Below, piece by piece: positions 1-7,354 of a DNA stretch of 47,160 nucleotides. The notes under the pieces were generated by a model. The model ran no database searches, had not been told where the DNA came from, and saw nothing but the letters and a program-made list of their open reading frames with translations. Every line of letters begins with the position of its first letter. Within the stretch, counting starts at the first letter, position 1. The translations under genes were made by a program, and so were the position numbers. The stretch is from Umezawaea endophytica (GTDB taxonomy: Bacteria; Actinomycetota; Actinomycetes; Mycobacteriales; Pseudonocardiaceae), in assembly GCF_025061645.1 (NCBI RefSeq), contig NZ_JANYMP010000005.1, positions 142,183 through 189,342 on the forward strand, given 5' to 3'.

Positions 1-35
1 CGGGCGCGGACGGGACCCGGCCCCGTCCGCGCCCG
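1..35 (-). terminator. Hairpin terminator after the cyclase-like gene
   Basis: Positions 1-14 and 22-35 are exact inverted complements, giving a 14-bp all-G/C stem with a 7-nt loop. It lies 8 nt beyond the stop codon of the minus-strand cyclase-like gene, so it is well placed to end the four-gene signalling operon. There is no clear T-tract, which is usual for actinobacterial terminators. The window edge cuts off the context beyond it. Confidence 0.75.
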
Positions 36-42
36 CCGGTGG

Positions 43-666
43 TCAGCGGACCAGCGGGTGCGGCCACACCAGCGGCTCGTCCGGCACGTGCACCCAGCCG
101 CGCTGGGCCACCGAGCCGATCTGGACGTTCACCAGCGGCGCGAACGACGGCGCGTCGATGCCGTCGTAACCGTGGTGCACCACGGACCAGTACAGGTCGT
201 CCGAGACGACGAGCACCAGCGGCGCGGAGGTCTCCCGCAGCGCCAGCTTCAACCGCGGCGCGTCGAGCAGGCGGCATGCCACGTCGAGCATCTCCCCCGA
301 CTGGCCGAGCTCGTCGAAGTGCACCTCGCCCGCGTGCAGCACCGCCCGCAGGCGGATCGCCAGGTCGGGGAACTCCGCGTTGTGCCTGCCGAGCACCCGG
401 CTCACCTCGGGCACGACCGACTCCAGCAGCAGCGTCTTCGGCACCCGGTCGGACGACCGGATGAGGACGATCGCGCCGTCGCCGCGGTCCAGGGGCGGGT
501 CGAGGTCGGCGTCACCGACGCCGTGCGCGGCGAACGCCTGGCCGAGCGCGCCGTACATCACCCTGCGCAGCTTCTGCTTCTCCATGTTGTTGCGGGTTGT
601 CGAACCCTCGATGTCCACCCCGAACGCGACGCGGTAGACGGGGTGTCGCCTGTCTGCATTGCCCAT
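43..666 (-). CDS. Class III nucleotide cyclase-like signalling protein
   Basis: A 207-residue soluble protein with the fold signature of class III adenylate/guanylate cyclases. The first strand reads FGVDIEGST, matching the usual metal-binding 'FADIxGST', and DRGDGAIVLI matches the second metal Asp segment. The later DVACRLLDA segment sits where active cyclases carry the Asn of 'NxAARL', so that transition-state position is altered and activity is uncertain. No membrane segment or second domain is seen. The ATG at 666 is preferred over a TTG at 702 because a repeated regulatory motif (691-723) overlaps the longer start. It is the last gene of a minus-strand operon, 55 nt after the response regulator. 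Similar stand-alone proteins are common in actinobacteria. A role in nucleotide signalling is inferred. Confidence 0.8.
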   Translation of the reverse strand: MGNADRRHPVYRVAFGVDIEGSTTRNNMEKQKLRRVMYGALGQAFAAHGVGDADLDPPLDRGDGAIVLIRSSDRVPKTLLLESVVPEVSRVLGRHNAEFPDLAIRLRAVLHAGEVHFDELGQSGEMLDVACRLLDAPRLKLALRETSAPLVLVVSDDLYWSVVHHGYDGIDAPSFAPLVNVQIGSVAQRGWVHVPDEPLVWPHPLVR

Positions 667-690
667 GCGGACACGGTCCCGCCCCCGCTT

Positions 691-723
691 TCCCAGGAAC
701 AAGCGGTCCCGCGTCCCGGATTC
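691..723 (-). promoter_or_regulatory. Bipartite motif, copy A, upstream of the cyclase-like gene
   Basis: Read on the minus strand the site is GAATCCGGGACG, an 11-nt spacer, then GTTCCTGGGA. Nearly the same bipartite element (GAATCCGGGACG, 10 nt, GTTCCCGGGA) occurs at 3922-3953 upstream of the first gene of the same operon. Copy A lies across the end of the response-regulator gene, 24 nt before the ATG at 666. Twelve identical bases plus nine of ten in the second half argue for a shared binding site or promoter rather than chance. The factor is unknown. The adjacent response regulator or the GAFTGA activator are candidates. Confidence 0.5.
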
Positions 724-1390
724 ACGGGTGCTCCCCGCCGCCGATGCCGTGCTTGCGCGCCTTCTCGACGACCTCGGCGCGGTCGCGCGCGCCCAGCTTG
801 GACTGGATCTCCCCCGCCCGGTTGGCCACGGTCTTGGTCGCGAGCGTCAACTCGGTGGCGATCTGCTGGTTCGACTGCCCCCTCGCCATCAGCACCAGCA
901 TGCGGTACTCGGCCCGCGTGAGGCGGAACGGCAGGTCGCCGTCCGGCACCTGCTGGTCGAGCAGCGCGGTGATGACCCCCAGGTCCAGCACCGCCTTGTT
1001 GCCCTCCGCCACGGTGCGCACCGCCTGCACGACGTTCGTCTCCTCCTTGCACAGGTAGCCCGCGGCCCCGGCCCTCAGCGAGGCGCGCACGTGTTCGGGC
1101 TCCTCGTGCATGGACAGCACCAGGAGCCTGGTGGCCGGGACCAGCTCGACGATCCGGCGGATCACCTCCGGACCGCAGAGCGTCGGCTCGGCGCCCGCGA
1201 ACCGCGGTATCCGGAGGTCGACCAGCACCACGTCGGGGTGTTCCCGCTCGGTGAACGCGATGGCGTCCTCACCGGTCGCGCACTCGCCCACCACCTCCAC
1301 GTCCTCGGCGTCCTCCAGTTCGCCGCGCAGGCCCCTGACGAAGATCGGGTGGTCGTCCACGATCAGGACCCGGTGTCGCGTGTCCGTCAA
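722..1390 (-). CDS. NarL/LuxR-family response regulator
   Basis: A 222-residue two-component response regulator. The N-terminal receiver domain (about residues 5-125) shows VDDHP, the phospho-acceptor in DVVLVDLRIP and the conserved Lys in LCKEE. The C-terminal LuxR-type helix-turn-helix (about 155-215) shows LTRAEYRMLVLMARG and SNQQIATEL. After DLRIP the loop is several residues longer than the usual DLxMPGxxG, which is odd. The TTG at 1390 is chosen because a good GGAGGG Shine-Dalgarno lies 5-6 nt upstream. Longer reading would run into the kinase gene. It lies 55 nt downstream of the histidine kinase and is its likely partner. Target genes are not known. Confidence 0.92.
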   Translation of the reverse strand: MTDTRHRVLIVDDHPIFVRGLRGELEDAEDVEVVGECATGEDAIAFTEREHPDVVLVDLRIPRFAGAEPTLCGPEVIRRIVELVPATRLLVLSMHEEPEHVRASLRAGAAGYLCKEETNVVQAVRTVAEGNKAVLDLGVITALLDQQVPDGDLPFRLTRAEYRMLVLMARGQSNQQIATELTLATKTVANRAGEIQSKLGARDRAEVVEKARKHGIGGGEHP

Positions 1391-1445
1391 GGTGCCCTCC
1401 CGGTGCGCTGGTGGCACGGCCGTCCGTCCCGACGCCACGACGGGG

Positions 1446-3392
1446 TCATCCCCGCGTGAACGGGATGCGCGCCGTGACGCGGGTTCCGGGAGCGCCGCAG
1501 TCGACGGTGAAGTCCCCACCGAGGTCCTGGCAGCGCTCCTTCATCGATTCCAGCCCGATCCCCGGAACGGGGTTCGGTGCCAGTCCCCGGCCGTCGTCGG
1601 TGACGGCGATCTCCAGGCCGGTGCCGGTGCGGACGACGTCGATCCGGCACTCCGACGCCTCCGCGTGCCGGACGACGTTCGTCAGCGCCTCACTGATCAC
1701 GAGGTAGGCGGCCCGCAGGACGGGGAACGGGACGTCGTCGAGGTCCCCCCTAGGGACGACGTGCACCGCCACCTCGCCGTCCAGGCGGTCCGCCAGCCCG
1801 CGCAGCGCGTTCACCAGTCCCGACCGCAGGTCGAGCGCCTGCACGTCGCGGGCCACCCGCCGCACGGTGCCGGTGAGCGTCTCCAGGTCGGCGACCGCTT
1901 CCCCCAGCCGCCGCCGCGCCTTCTCGTCGGAGCCGTCCATCGTCCGGAGGACGACGCTCACCTGCTTCTGGACGCCCACGACACCGGGGCAGATCATGTC
2001 GTGCAGGTCGTAGCTGATCCGGTGCAGGTCCTCCCGGCGCTTGAGCTCGAACCGCGCGTCCGCGTGGCGCAGCGCCAGCGCCAGCCGCACCGAGTGCACG
2101 GCGGGCGCGGCCTGGCCCGCCAGGTCGTCCAGCAGGCCCAGTTCCCGCGACCCCAGCCGCTCGCCGCCGCCGCGCGCCTCGGCCACCAGCACGCCGATCC
2201 GCTGCCCGCTGTGCCGCAGGTCCACCTCGTGCTGCTCCCACCCGCGCGAGCACCCGTACTCGTCCGGCGCGCGGCAGTCCGCGCCGTCCAGGCGGACCGC
2301 CACGTACGGCAGCTTCAACGCCTCGCCGACCGACGCGGCGATGGCGGGCAGCACCTCGTGCGGGCGGCGGGGGTGCGCCAGCGTGCGCCCCAGTTCCACC
2401 AGCGCCCGGTACGGGTCGCAGCGGTCGCCGAACAGCCACCGGTCCAGCGCCCTCCGGAGCAGCGCGTGCAGCGGCGCGAGCGCCACCACGACCACGAGGG
2501 TCGCGAGCGCGTTGGCGGCGGTGGGGACGCTGGTGGTGGTGACCAGCACGACGGCCGTGTAGGCGCCGATCAGCAGCGCGCCCAGCAGGCCGTAGAGCAG
2601 GGTGCGGTGGATGATCAACTCGATGTCGTACAGGTCGTGCACGGTGATCACCACCACCAGCGCCACCGGGAACGCCATCGCCGCCGCCAGCCAGGCGCCG
2701 CCGGACACCAGTTCCAGCGCCAGCGTCGGGATCCCCAGCACGGCGCCCACCACCGCCCAGCCGAGCACCCGCCGCCGCACCCCGTCCTCCCTGAACCAGC
2801 GCACCACCAGCGAGAGCACGGCCACCGCCAGCGCGACGGCGAACGCCGTGAACCCCGTCCACGCCAGCACCACCGCGACCCCTCTGCGCGCGGTACCGCC
2901 GAAGACCTGCTGCCAGAACGCGACCGGCTCCGACCACGCCGCCCAGCCGACGCCGACCACCGGCAGCACCACCCCGGCCGCCGCGACGGCGACGGCGGGC
3001 CACCACCGGCGGGTGGGAGGCCGTCCCGTTGGGAACAGCAGGAGCACCACCGGCAGCAGCGAGTACGTCGGCCACCAGCTCCAGGTGCCGATCCACGCCG
3101 CCCACGGCTCGTGCGGCGCGGCCGCGGCCCCCACCGCGACCGCGCCGCACACCCCCATCGCGAGCACCAGCCACCCCACGGCGTTGCGCCGCGCGTGGGC
3201 CACGATCCGCTCACCCAGCAGGCAGTACACGACGGCCGTGAACCAGTTGTGCGGGTGCGACGGCTCACCGCCCGTGGTGACGTGCGCGGCCAGCGCGACC
3301 AGCACCAGCGCCGCCGAGCCCATCGCGAGCAGCCGGGAGCCGAACACCGCCCCGCCGCCGCGCCGCGTTCCCACCGTCGGCCCGGATACCAT
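1446..3392 (-). CDS. Membrane sensor histidine kinase (HisKA_3 type)
   Basis: A 648-residue sensor kinase. Roughly residues 15-290 are a long run of hydrophobic segments (about eight or more membrane helices) with no obvious periplasmic domain. A cytoplasmic GAF-like region of about 110 residues follows. The phospho-acceptor is the His in YDLHDMICPG (about residue 464), as in HisKA_3 kinases that pair with NarL regulators. The ATPase domain shows EALTNVVRHA (N box), DDGRGL (G1) and GIGLESMKER (G2). The ATG at 3392 has GGGGGA just upstream. It lies between the small unknown gene (41-nt gap) and its likely response regulator. A membrane-embedded sensor suggests a lipid, envelope or membrane-state signal, but the ligand is unknown. 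Confidence 0.93.
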   Translation of the reverse strand: MVSGPTVGTRRGGGAVFGSRLLAMGSAALVLVALAAHVTTGGEPSHPHNWFTAVVYCLLGERIVAHARRNAVGWLVLAMGVCGAVAVGAAAAPHEPWAAWIGTWSWWPTYSLLPVVLLLFPTGRPPTRRWWPAVAVAAAGVVLPVVGVGWAAWSEPVAFWQQVFGGTARRGVAVVLAWTGFTAFAVALAVAVLSLVVRWFREDGVRRRVLGWAVVGAVLGIPTLALELVSGGAWLAAAMAFPVALVVVITVHDLYDIELIIHRTLLYGLLGALLIGAYTAVVLVTTTSVPTAANALATLVVVVALAPLHALLRRALDRWLFGDRCDPYRALVELGRTLAHPRRPHEVLPAIAASVGEALKLPYVAVRLDGADCRAPDEYGCSRGWEQHEVDLRHSGQRIGVLVAEARGGGERLGSRELGLLDDLAGQAAPAVHSVRLALALRHADARFELKRREDLHRISYDLHDMICPGVVGVQKQVSVVLRTMDGSDEKARRRLGEAVADLETLTGTVRRVARDVQALDLRSGLVNALRGLADRLDGEVAVHVVPRGDLDDVPFPVLRAAYLVISEALTNVVRHAEASECRIDVVRTGTGLEIAVTDDGRGLAPNPVPGIGLESMKERCQDLGGDFTVDCGAPGTRVTARIPFTRG

Positions 3393-3433
3393 TGCTCCCC
3401 CTAGTGGTCTGCGAACACCGTCCCCGCGGTGGT

Positions 3434-3871
3434 TCAGGACGTGCCGGTGAGCCAGTGCCAGAAGTTGTGGCAAGGCGACCCCTCGTCGTACGCCTCGACA
3501 CCCCCGTGCGCCAGCTCGACGTCCCGGTCCAGGCCGCCCCCGCTCAACGTGACGCCCGCCCCGTCGTGCGGGTGCCGGTGCGCGCGTTCCCCGCCGCCGC
3601 GCCGTCCCCCGCGGGCCAACGCCTTCCGCATCGTCGCCAGTTCCGGCAGCAGTCCCGGCCCGACGAGCGCTCCGTACCTCGCCTCGAACAACGCCAGCCC
3701 CTCGCACATCCGGCCCGGCTCGAACGGGACGACGGCGACGTGCGGCACGGCGAAGTGCTCGTTGCCCGTCGGGGCGGCCGCCGCGTAGGCGAGGAACGTG
3801 TCGTGCCACTGGGCCAGGTCTCCGAGGACGGGATGGACGAGCTGCCCTCGGTCTTCGGTGGGTGCGGACAT
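3434..3871 (-). CDS. Small protein of unknown function, first gene of kinase operon
   Basis: A 145-residue soluble protein I do not recognise. The start at 3871 is supported by a GGAGGAG Shine-Dalgarno about 6 nt upstream. The N-terminal half is a plausible folded alpha/beta region. The middle is rich in Gly, Arg and His, and the C-terminus ends with CHNFWHWLTG, an unusual Cys/His/Trp cluster that might bind metal or haem (speculative). No signal peptide or membrane helix is visible. As first gene of the operon with the membrane kinase, regulator and cyclase-like protein, it may be a sensor accessory or an output component. A copy of the bipartite motif (3922-3953) lies 50 nt before its start. 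Confidence 0.72.
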   Translation of the reverse strand: MSAPTEDRGQLVHPVLGDLAQWHDTFLAYAAAAPTGNEHFAVPHVAVVPFEPGRMCEGLALFEARYGALVGPGLLPELATMRKALARGGRRGGGERAHRHPHDGAGVTLSGGGLDRDVELAHGGVEAYDEGSPCHNFWHWLTGTS

Positions 3872-4160
3872 CGATCTCCTCCGGTCGCTGAGCTTCGTGG
3901 TCCAGCGTCCCCATCCCGCGGTCCCGGGAACCAGAGGCGACCGTCCCGGATTCGCAGGGGGAACCCGAGGCACCCCACCACCGGGCGGTGACGGCCGACA
4001 AGGTCAGATGACGCAGAAGGCCGCGAGCACCGCGCGCCGACCTGACGTCGGGCTATTCAGGCCTCTTTTTGCGGAATAGCGCGGGTATCCGCGCATGACC
4101 CCTACCGCCTGGTTCACTGGTGGGGGGAACGCGTCCGGGGGGACGCTCAGGGGGAGAGAA
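3872..4160. other. Divergent intergenic control region
   Basis: About 290 bases separate the kinase operon (minus) from the GAFTGA activator and its leader (plus). The region holds the second copy of the bipartite motif (3922-3953). It also holds a short A/T-richer stretch around 4055-4095 with the small inverted repeat CGCGG-GTAT-CCGCG, and a purine-rich ribosome-binding stretch at 4151-4160. Promoters for both directions must lie here, but no confident -35/-10 pair could be named. Confidence 0.5.
3922..3953 (-). promoter_or_regulatory. Bipartite motif, copy B, upstream of the kinase operon
   Basis: On the minus strand it reads GAATCCGGGACG, 10 nt, GTTCCCGGGA, followed 50 nt later by the start of the small unknown gene. 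It matches copy A at 691-723 in both halves, with one base difference and a 1-nt spacer change. The TCCCGGGAA core is itself palindromic. It lies in the intergenic region shared with the plus-strand activator, so it could act on both directions. Confidence 0.5.
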
Positions 4161-4235
4161 ATGATCTCATGTGGACGTTCGCGCACCCGTAGGTCGTCGA
4201 CCGGCAACGGCGGGTGGAGCCGCCGAGACCAGTGA
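4161..4235 (+). CDS. Possible 24-residue leader peptide of the AAA+ activator
   Basis: The ATG at 4161 has a strong GGGGAGAG Shine-Dalgarno 2-3 nt upstream, better than any site near the next gene. It encodes 24 residues rich in Ser, Arg and Gly, ending in GWSRRDQ. Its TGA (4233-4235) overlaps the GTG at 4232 as GTGA, the usual sign of translational coupling. The activator gene itself lacks a good ribosome-binding site, which fits coupling. It may instead be a chance ORF. Conservation in relatives would decide. Confidence 0.4.
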   Translation: MISCGRSRTRRSSTGNGGWSRRDQ

Positions 4236-5587
4236 CGTGGTTGGTGGACCTGGACGAGCACGCCGCGTCCCGCGCGGTCGTCCGGGCGCTGCGCGCGGCC
4301 GATCCCAGGACGGAGGTGGTCCGCGCGCCGCGCGCCGAACCGTCCGGCCTGGTGCTGTGCTCGCGGGAGTCGGCGGCGCTGGACGAGCTGCTGTCCGCGA
4401 CGGCGGGGGCGGGCTGGCACGTGATCGTCGTGGCGGTCGAGAAGGGGCTGGAGCCGTGGTCGGTGCTGGCGCGCGGCGCGGCCGACGTGCTCACCTGGGA
4501 CGGTGATCCCGAGGCGGTGCTGGCCAGGGTGGCGCGGGCGCGGGAGGTCGACGAGCTGGTGCGCGCGCCGCAGGTGTCGGCCACGCTGCGCGGTTCCAGC
4601 CCGGCGCTGGCGGCGGCGCTGCGGGACCTGGTGACCGCGGCGCGCTTCGCCCGCGGACCGATCCTGATCCTGGGCGAGACCGGGACGGGCAAGGAGTTGG
4701 CGGCTCGCGTCGCGCACCGGATGGAGTCCGGTTCGGGGCCCCTGGTGGTGGTGGACTGCACGACGGTCGTGCCGTCCTTGTCCGGCAGCGAGCTGTTCGG
4801 GCACGAGAAGGGCGCGTTCACCGGTGCCGTCAACGTGCGGATCGGCGCCTGCGCGGCGGCCAACGGCGGGACGCTGATGCTCGACGAGGTCGGCGAACTG
4901 CCGCTGGAGCTCCAGTCCGAGTTGCTGCGCGTGGTGCAGGAGGGCACGTACAAGCGGGTGGGCAGCGACACCTGGCACACCACCAGGTTCAGGCTGGTGT
5001 GCGCGACGAACCGGGACCTCGCGGAGGAGGTGCGGGCGGGTCGGTTCCGCGCCGACCTCTACCACCGGATCGCGGCGTCGACGGTGCGGATGCCGCCGCT
5101 GCGGGACCGGCCCGAGGACGTCGTGCCGCTGTTCACCGCGTTCGTGGCGGAGGCGGAGGGGCGGCGGGAACCCGTGCGGCTGACGTCCTGGGTGGAGCGG
5201 GCGGTGCGCGCCCGCGCCTACCCCGGCAACCTGCGGGACCTGCGGCAGCTCGCGCAGCGGGTGGCGGCGCGCCACGTCGGGCCGGGACCGGTGACGCCGG
5301 GGGACCTGCCGCCCGCCGACCGCCCGGACCGGGCCGGGCCCGCGGTGTCCGCCGAGCCGGACGAGGACAGGGACCTCGGGACGCTGCTGGCGCGCGTGGT
5401 GCGGGTGCACCTCGCGGCCGGGACGAACCTGCGCGACCTGAGGGAGCGGGTGGCCGAGGTCGCGGTGGACGCGGCCCTGTCGGAGGCGGGCGGCAACGTG
5501 CGGGCCGCGGCCGTGCGGCTGGGCGTCACCGACCGGGCGCTGCACCACCGGCTGGCCGAGGCGCGGAAGCGGACCGCCGTGTCCTGA
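4232..5587 (+). CDS. Sigma-54-activator-like AAA+ regulator with GAFTGA
   Basis: A 451-residue bacterial enhancer-binding-type protein. Residues 1-110 look like a degenerate receiver: acidic residues remain after the first strand (LVDLDEH) but the expected phospho-acceptor strand reads LVLCSRES. The AAA+ domain has Walker A GETGTGKE (148-155), GAFTGA (194-199), Walker B TLMLDEVGELP, sensor CATNRDL and arginine finger GRFRADLYHR. The C-terminus has a Fis-like helix-turn-helix (GGNVRAAAVRLGVTDRAL). GAFTGA normally contacts sigma-54, which actinobacteria generally lack, so the protein must work otherwise or is repurposed. The start at 4232 fits the receiver fold and a GTGA overlap with a leader ORF. 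GTG 4214 is an alternative. Its 3' end overlaps the convergent amidohydrolase by 62 bp. Confidence 0.9.
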   Translation: MTWLVDLDEHAASRAVVRALRAADPRTEVVRAPRAEPSGLVLCSRESAALDELLSATAGAGWHVIVVAVEKGLEPWSVLARGAADVLTWDGDPEAVLARVARAREVDELVRAPQVSATLRGSSPALAAALRDLVTAARFARGPILILGETGTGKELAARVAHRMESGSGPLVVVDCTTVVPSLSGSELFGHEKGAFTGAVNVRIGACAAANGGTLMLDEVGELPLELQSELLRVVQEGTYKRVGSDTWHTTRFRLVCATNRDLAEEVRAGRFRADLYHRIAASTVRMPPLRDRPEDVVPLFTAFVAEAEGRREPVRLTSWVERAVRARAYPGNLRDLRQLAQRVAARHVGPGPVTPGDLPPADRPDRAGPAVSAEPDEDRDLGTLLARVVRVHLAAGTNLRDLRERVAEVAVDAALSEAGGNVRAAAVRLGVTDRALHHRLAEARKRTAVS

Positions 5588-6326
5588 CCGCGCGCCGACC
5601 CGTCAACCGCAGCAGGTTGCCGCCCAGCACCAGGGCCGCCCGGTCCGGGGGCAGGCGCAGCGCGCGCACCTTGGCGAGTTCCACGCCGGGGTGCAGGAAC
5701 GGGCCGTCGGAGCCGAACAGGACCTTGTGCGCGCCCGCGAGGCGCACGGCGTCGGCGAGCACGTCGAAGTAGCGGACGCCGGAGGTGTCGGTGAACACGT
5801 TGGGAAGGCGGGTGAGCTGGTCGACGAACGCGGTCTGGGCGCGCCAGTCGTCGGCGAACGTGGACAGGTGCGGGATGATCCAGGCGACGTCCGGGTAGGC
5901 GCGCGCGGCGGTCTCCACCGAGCCGGTGTCGCCGTGCGGGTCGTACAGGACCGGCAGACCGCGTTGCCGGGCCACGTCAGCGATCTCCCTGGTGACGCGC
6001 CCGTCGTGCCAGTGGACCTTGATGCCGCACGCGCCCCACCGCAGGGCGTCGTCGACGACCTCGGCGACCCGGCCGCCCGCGGTGGCGGGGTTGACGTAGG
6101 CGAACCCGAGGTAGCGGCGGGGGTGGGCGCGGACCAGGTCGCCGACGGCGCCGTTGCCCGCGCGGCAGTCCGAGGTCAGCACGGAGAACAGGACGGTGGC
6201 GTCGATGCCCGCGGCACGGGCGCGCGGCCCGTACCGGTGCAGGGACGCGTCGGTGTCCCACGGGCCGGTGAGGCCGTCGCCGAGTCCGGCGTGGCAGTGG
6301 GCGTCGATGATCGGGAAGCGCTTCAC
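5526..6326 (-). CDS. Amidohydrolase family 2 (TIM-barrel metal hydrolase/decarboxylase)
   Basis: A 266-residue protein of the amidohydrolase_2 type. It opens with the metal-binding DAHCH (H10, H12). Later it shows IKVHWHDG, IIPHLST and LFGSDGPF, which match the further His and Asp ligands of the barrel. Family members are hydrolases or non-oxidative decarboxylases of small aromatic or lactone-like substrates. The exact substrate is not evident. The GTG at 6326 overlaps the stop of the aminotransferase gene as GTGA, so the two are co-translated. The C-terminal tail is Arg/Ala-rich and runs antisense into the end of the activator gene for 62 bp. Confidence 0.88.
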   Translation of the reverse strand: MKRFPIIDAHCHAGLGDGLTGPWDTDASLHRYGPRARAAGIDATVLFSVLTSDCRAGNGAVGDLVRAHPRRYLGFAYVNPATAGGRVAEVVDDALRWGACGIKVHWHDGRVTREIADVARQRGLPVLYDPHGDTGSVETAARAYPDVAWIIPHLSTFADDWRAQTAFVDQLTRLPNVFTDTSGVRYFDVLADAVRLAGAHKVLFGSDGPFLHPGVELAKVRALRLPPDRAALVLGGNLLRLTGRRAVRTRRSASAPRPAGGAAPGR

Positions 6327-7354
6327 GAGGCGGCCCTCCCGGCACCGGTGGCGCCCAGCGCGGCGCCGATCAGCGCGATGTCGTCGTCGGTGTGGTCGGC
6401 CCGGATCATCGCGCTGACCAGGGCGCCGGGCAGGCACCGGGGAACCTGGACCACGGCGCGCACGCCGTGCGCGAGCACCCGCGCGTGGTGCCGGTGCGCC
6501 AGGCCGGTGGTGGGGAACCAGGTGTCGGCGACGGGGAACGGCGGGTCGGTGTCGTCCAGCGCCCGTTGGACGCGGCGGACGTGGCGCAGCAGGCGCAGGC
6601 GCGCCCGGCCGGTCCCCCGGTCGGTCAGCGCCCGGTCGGCGGCGGCCAGGTCGGCGGCGGACGGCGGGCCGCAGTGCACGCGGGTGGGGCCGCGCACGGC
6701 CAGCCGGGACAGCGCGTCGGCGTCACCGGTGAGGACGGCCAGCGGGGCGCCGTACGCCTTGGCCAGCGAGGCCACCCACAGCACGTCCCGGTGGTCGATC
6801 CCGCTCCAGCGCGGGGTGCCGGAGCCGTCGCCGAACGCCTCGCCGGGCCGCCGGGCGCCCAGCACGCCGCAGGCCAGCGAGTCGTCCACGACCAGCGAGC
6901 CGCCGTGCGCGCGGGCGACCTCGCGCAGCCGGGCCAGCGGGGCGGCCCGACGGCAGCCGGGGCACCAGCCGTCGGTGACCACGAACAGCCTGCCCCGGCG
7001 CGGTTCGGGCACCAGGTCGGGCCGGTGGTGCGGGTAGTCCACGACCCGCGCGCCCCGCTGCCCCGACAGCAGCGAGGCCCAGCGGGCCACCGGGTAGCAC
7101 GCGGAGTCCACCGCGACCACGTCCCCGCGCTCGGGCAGGCCGCCGAGCACGTCCAGCAGGGCGTGCAGCGCGGAGCGCGCGACCAGCCCGGCGGGCGCGC
7201 CCTGCCCGTCCGCCACCAGCGCGGCCACCCGGCGCGCGGCGGGGACCTCCCGCAGCGCGCCGGGAACCCCGGTGGTGAGCGAACGCCACGGCCGCAGCGC
7301 CCCCGCGGGGTGGCGCAGGCCGAGGAACAGGGCGGAGGTCGCGTCGACGATCAC
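6323..7354 (-). CDS. PLP-dependent aminotransferase class I/II, alpha-oxoamine-synthase-like
   Basis: A 343-residue fold-type I PLP enzyme. It has an N-terminal FLGLRHPAG resembling the 'NYLGL.xHP' opening of 8-amino-7-oxononanoate/2-amino-3-ketobutyrate synthases. LFVVTDG, LVVDDS (the Asp that pairs with the pyridine nitrogen) and GVLG follow, then the Schiff-base Lys in ASLAKAYGAP (K199). The usual DEAHS His is replaced (DDSLAC), and a WCPGC segment is unusual, so it is a divergent member. Some classic C-terminal landmarks are weak. GTG at 7354 overlaps the preceding stop (GTGA), and its own stop overlaps the amidohydrolase start, so three genes are chained. A role in making or degrading an amino-ketone metabolite is inferred. 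Confidence 0.85.
   Translation of the reverse strand: MIVDATSALFLGLRHPAGALRPWRSLTTGVPGALREVPAARRVAALVADGQGAPAGLVARSALHALLDVLGGLPERGDVVAVDSACYPVARWASLLSGQRGARVVDYPHHRPDLVPEPRRGRLFVVTDGWCPGCRRAAPLARLREVARAHGGSLVVDDSLACGVLGARRPGEAFGDGSGTPRWSGIDHRDVLWVASLAKAYGAPLAVLTGDADALSRLAVRGPTRVHCGPPSAADLAAADRALTDRGTGRARLRLLRHVRRVQRALDDTDPPFPVADTWFPTTGLAHRHHARVLAHGVRAVVQVPRCLPGALVSAMIRADHTDDDIALIGAALGATGAGRAAS

Noticed and set aside
691-715. ECF-type promoter (GGAAC ... CGTC) on the plus strand within motif copy A
   Set aside because: The spacing is only 11 nt instead of about 16-18, and no plus-strand gene follows.
1110-3404. A 764-codon plus-strand frame opposite the histidine kinase
   Set aside because: Low-complexity Arg/Gln/His composition. 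The kinase on the minus strand has all its catalytic boxes.
4004-5548. A 514-codon minus-strand frame opposite the AAA+ activator
   Set aside because: His/Arg/Pro-rich, no motif, and the opposite strand encodes clear AAA+ motifs.
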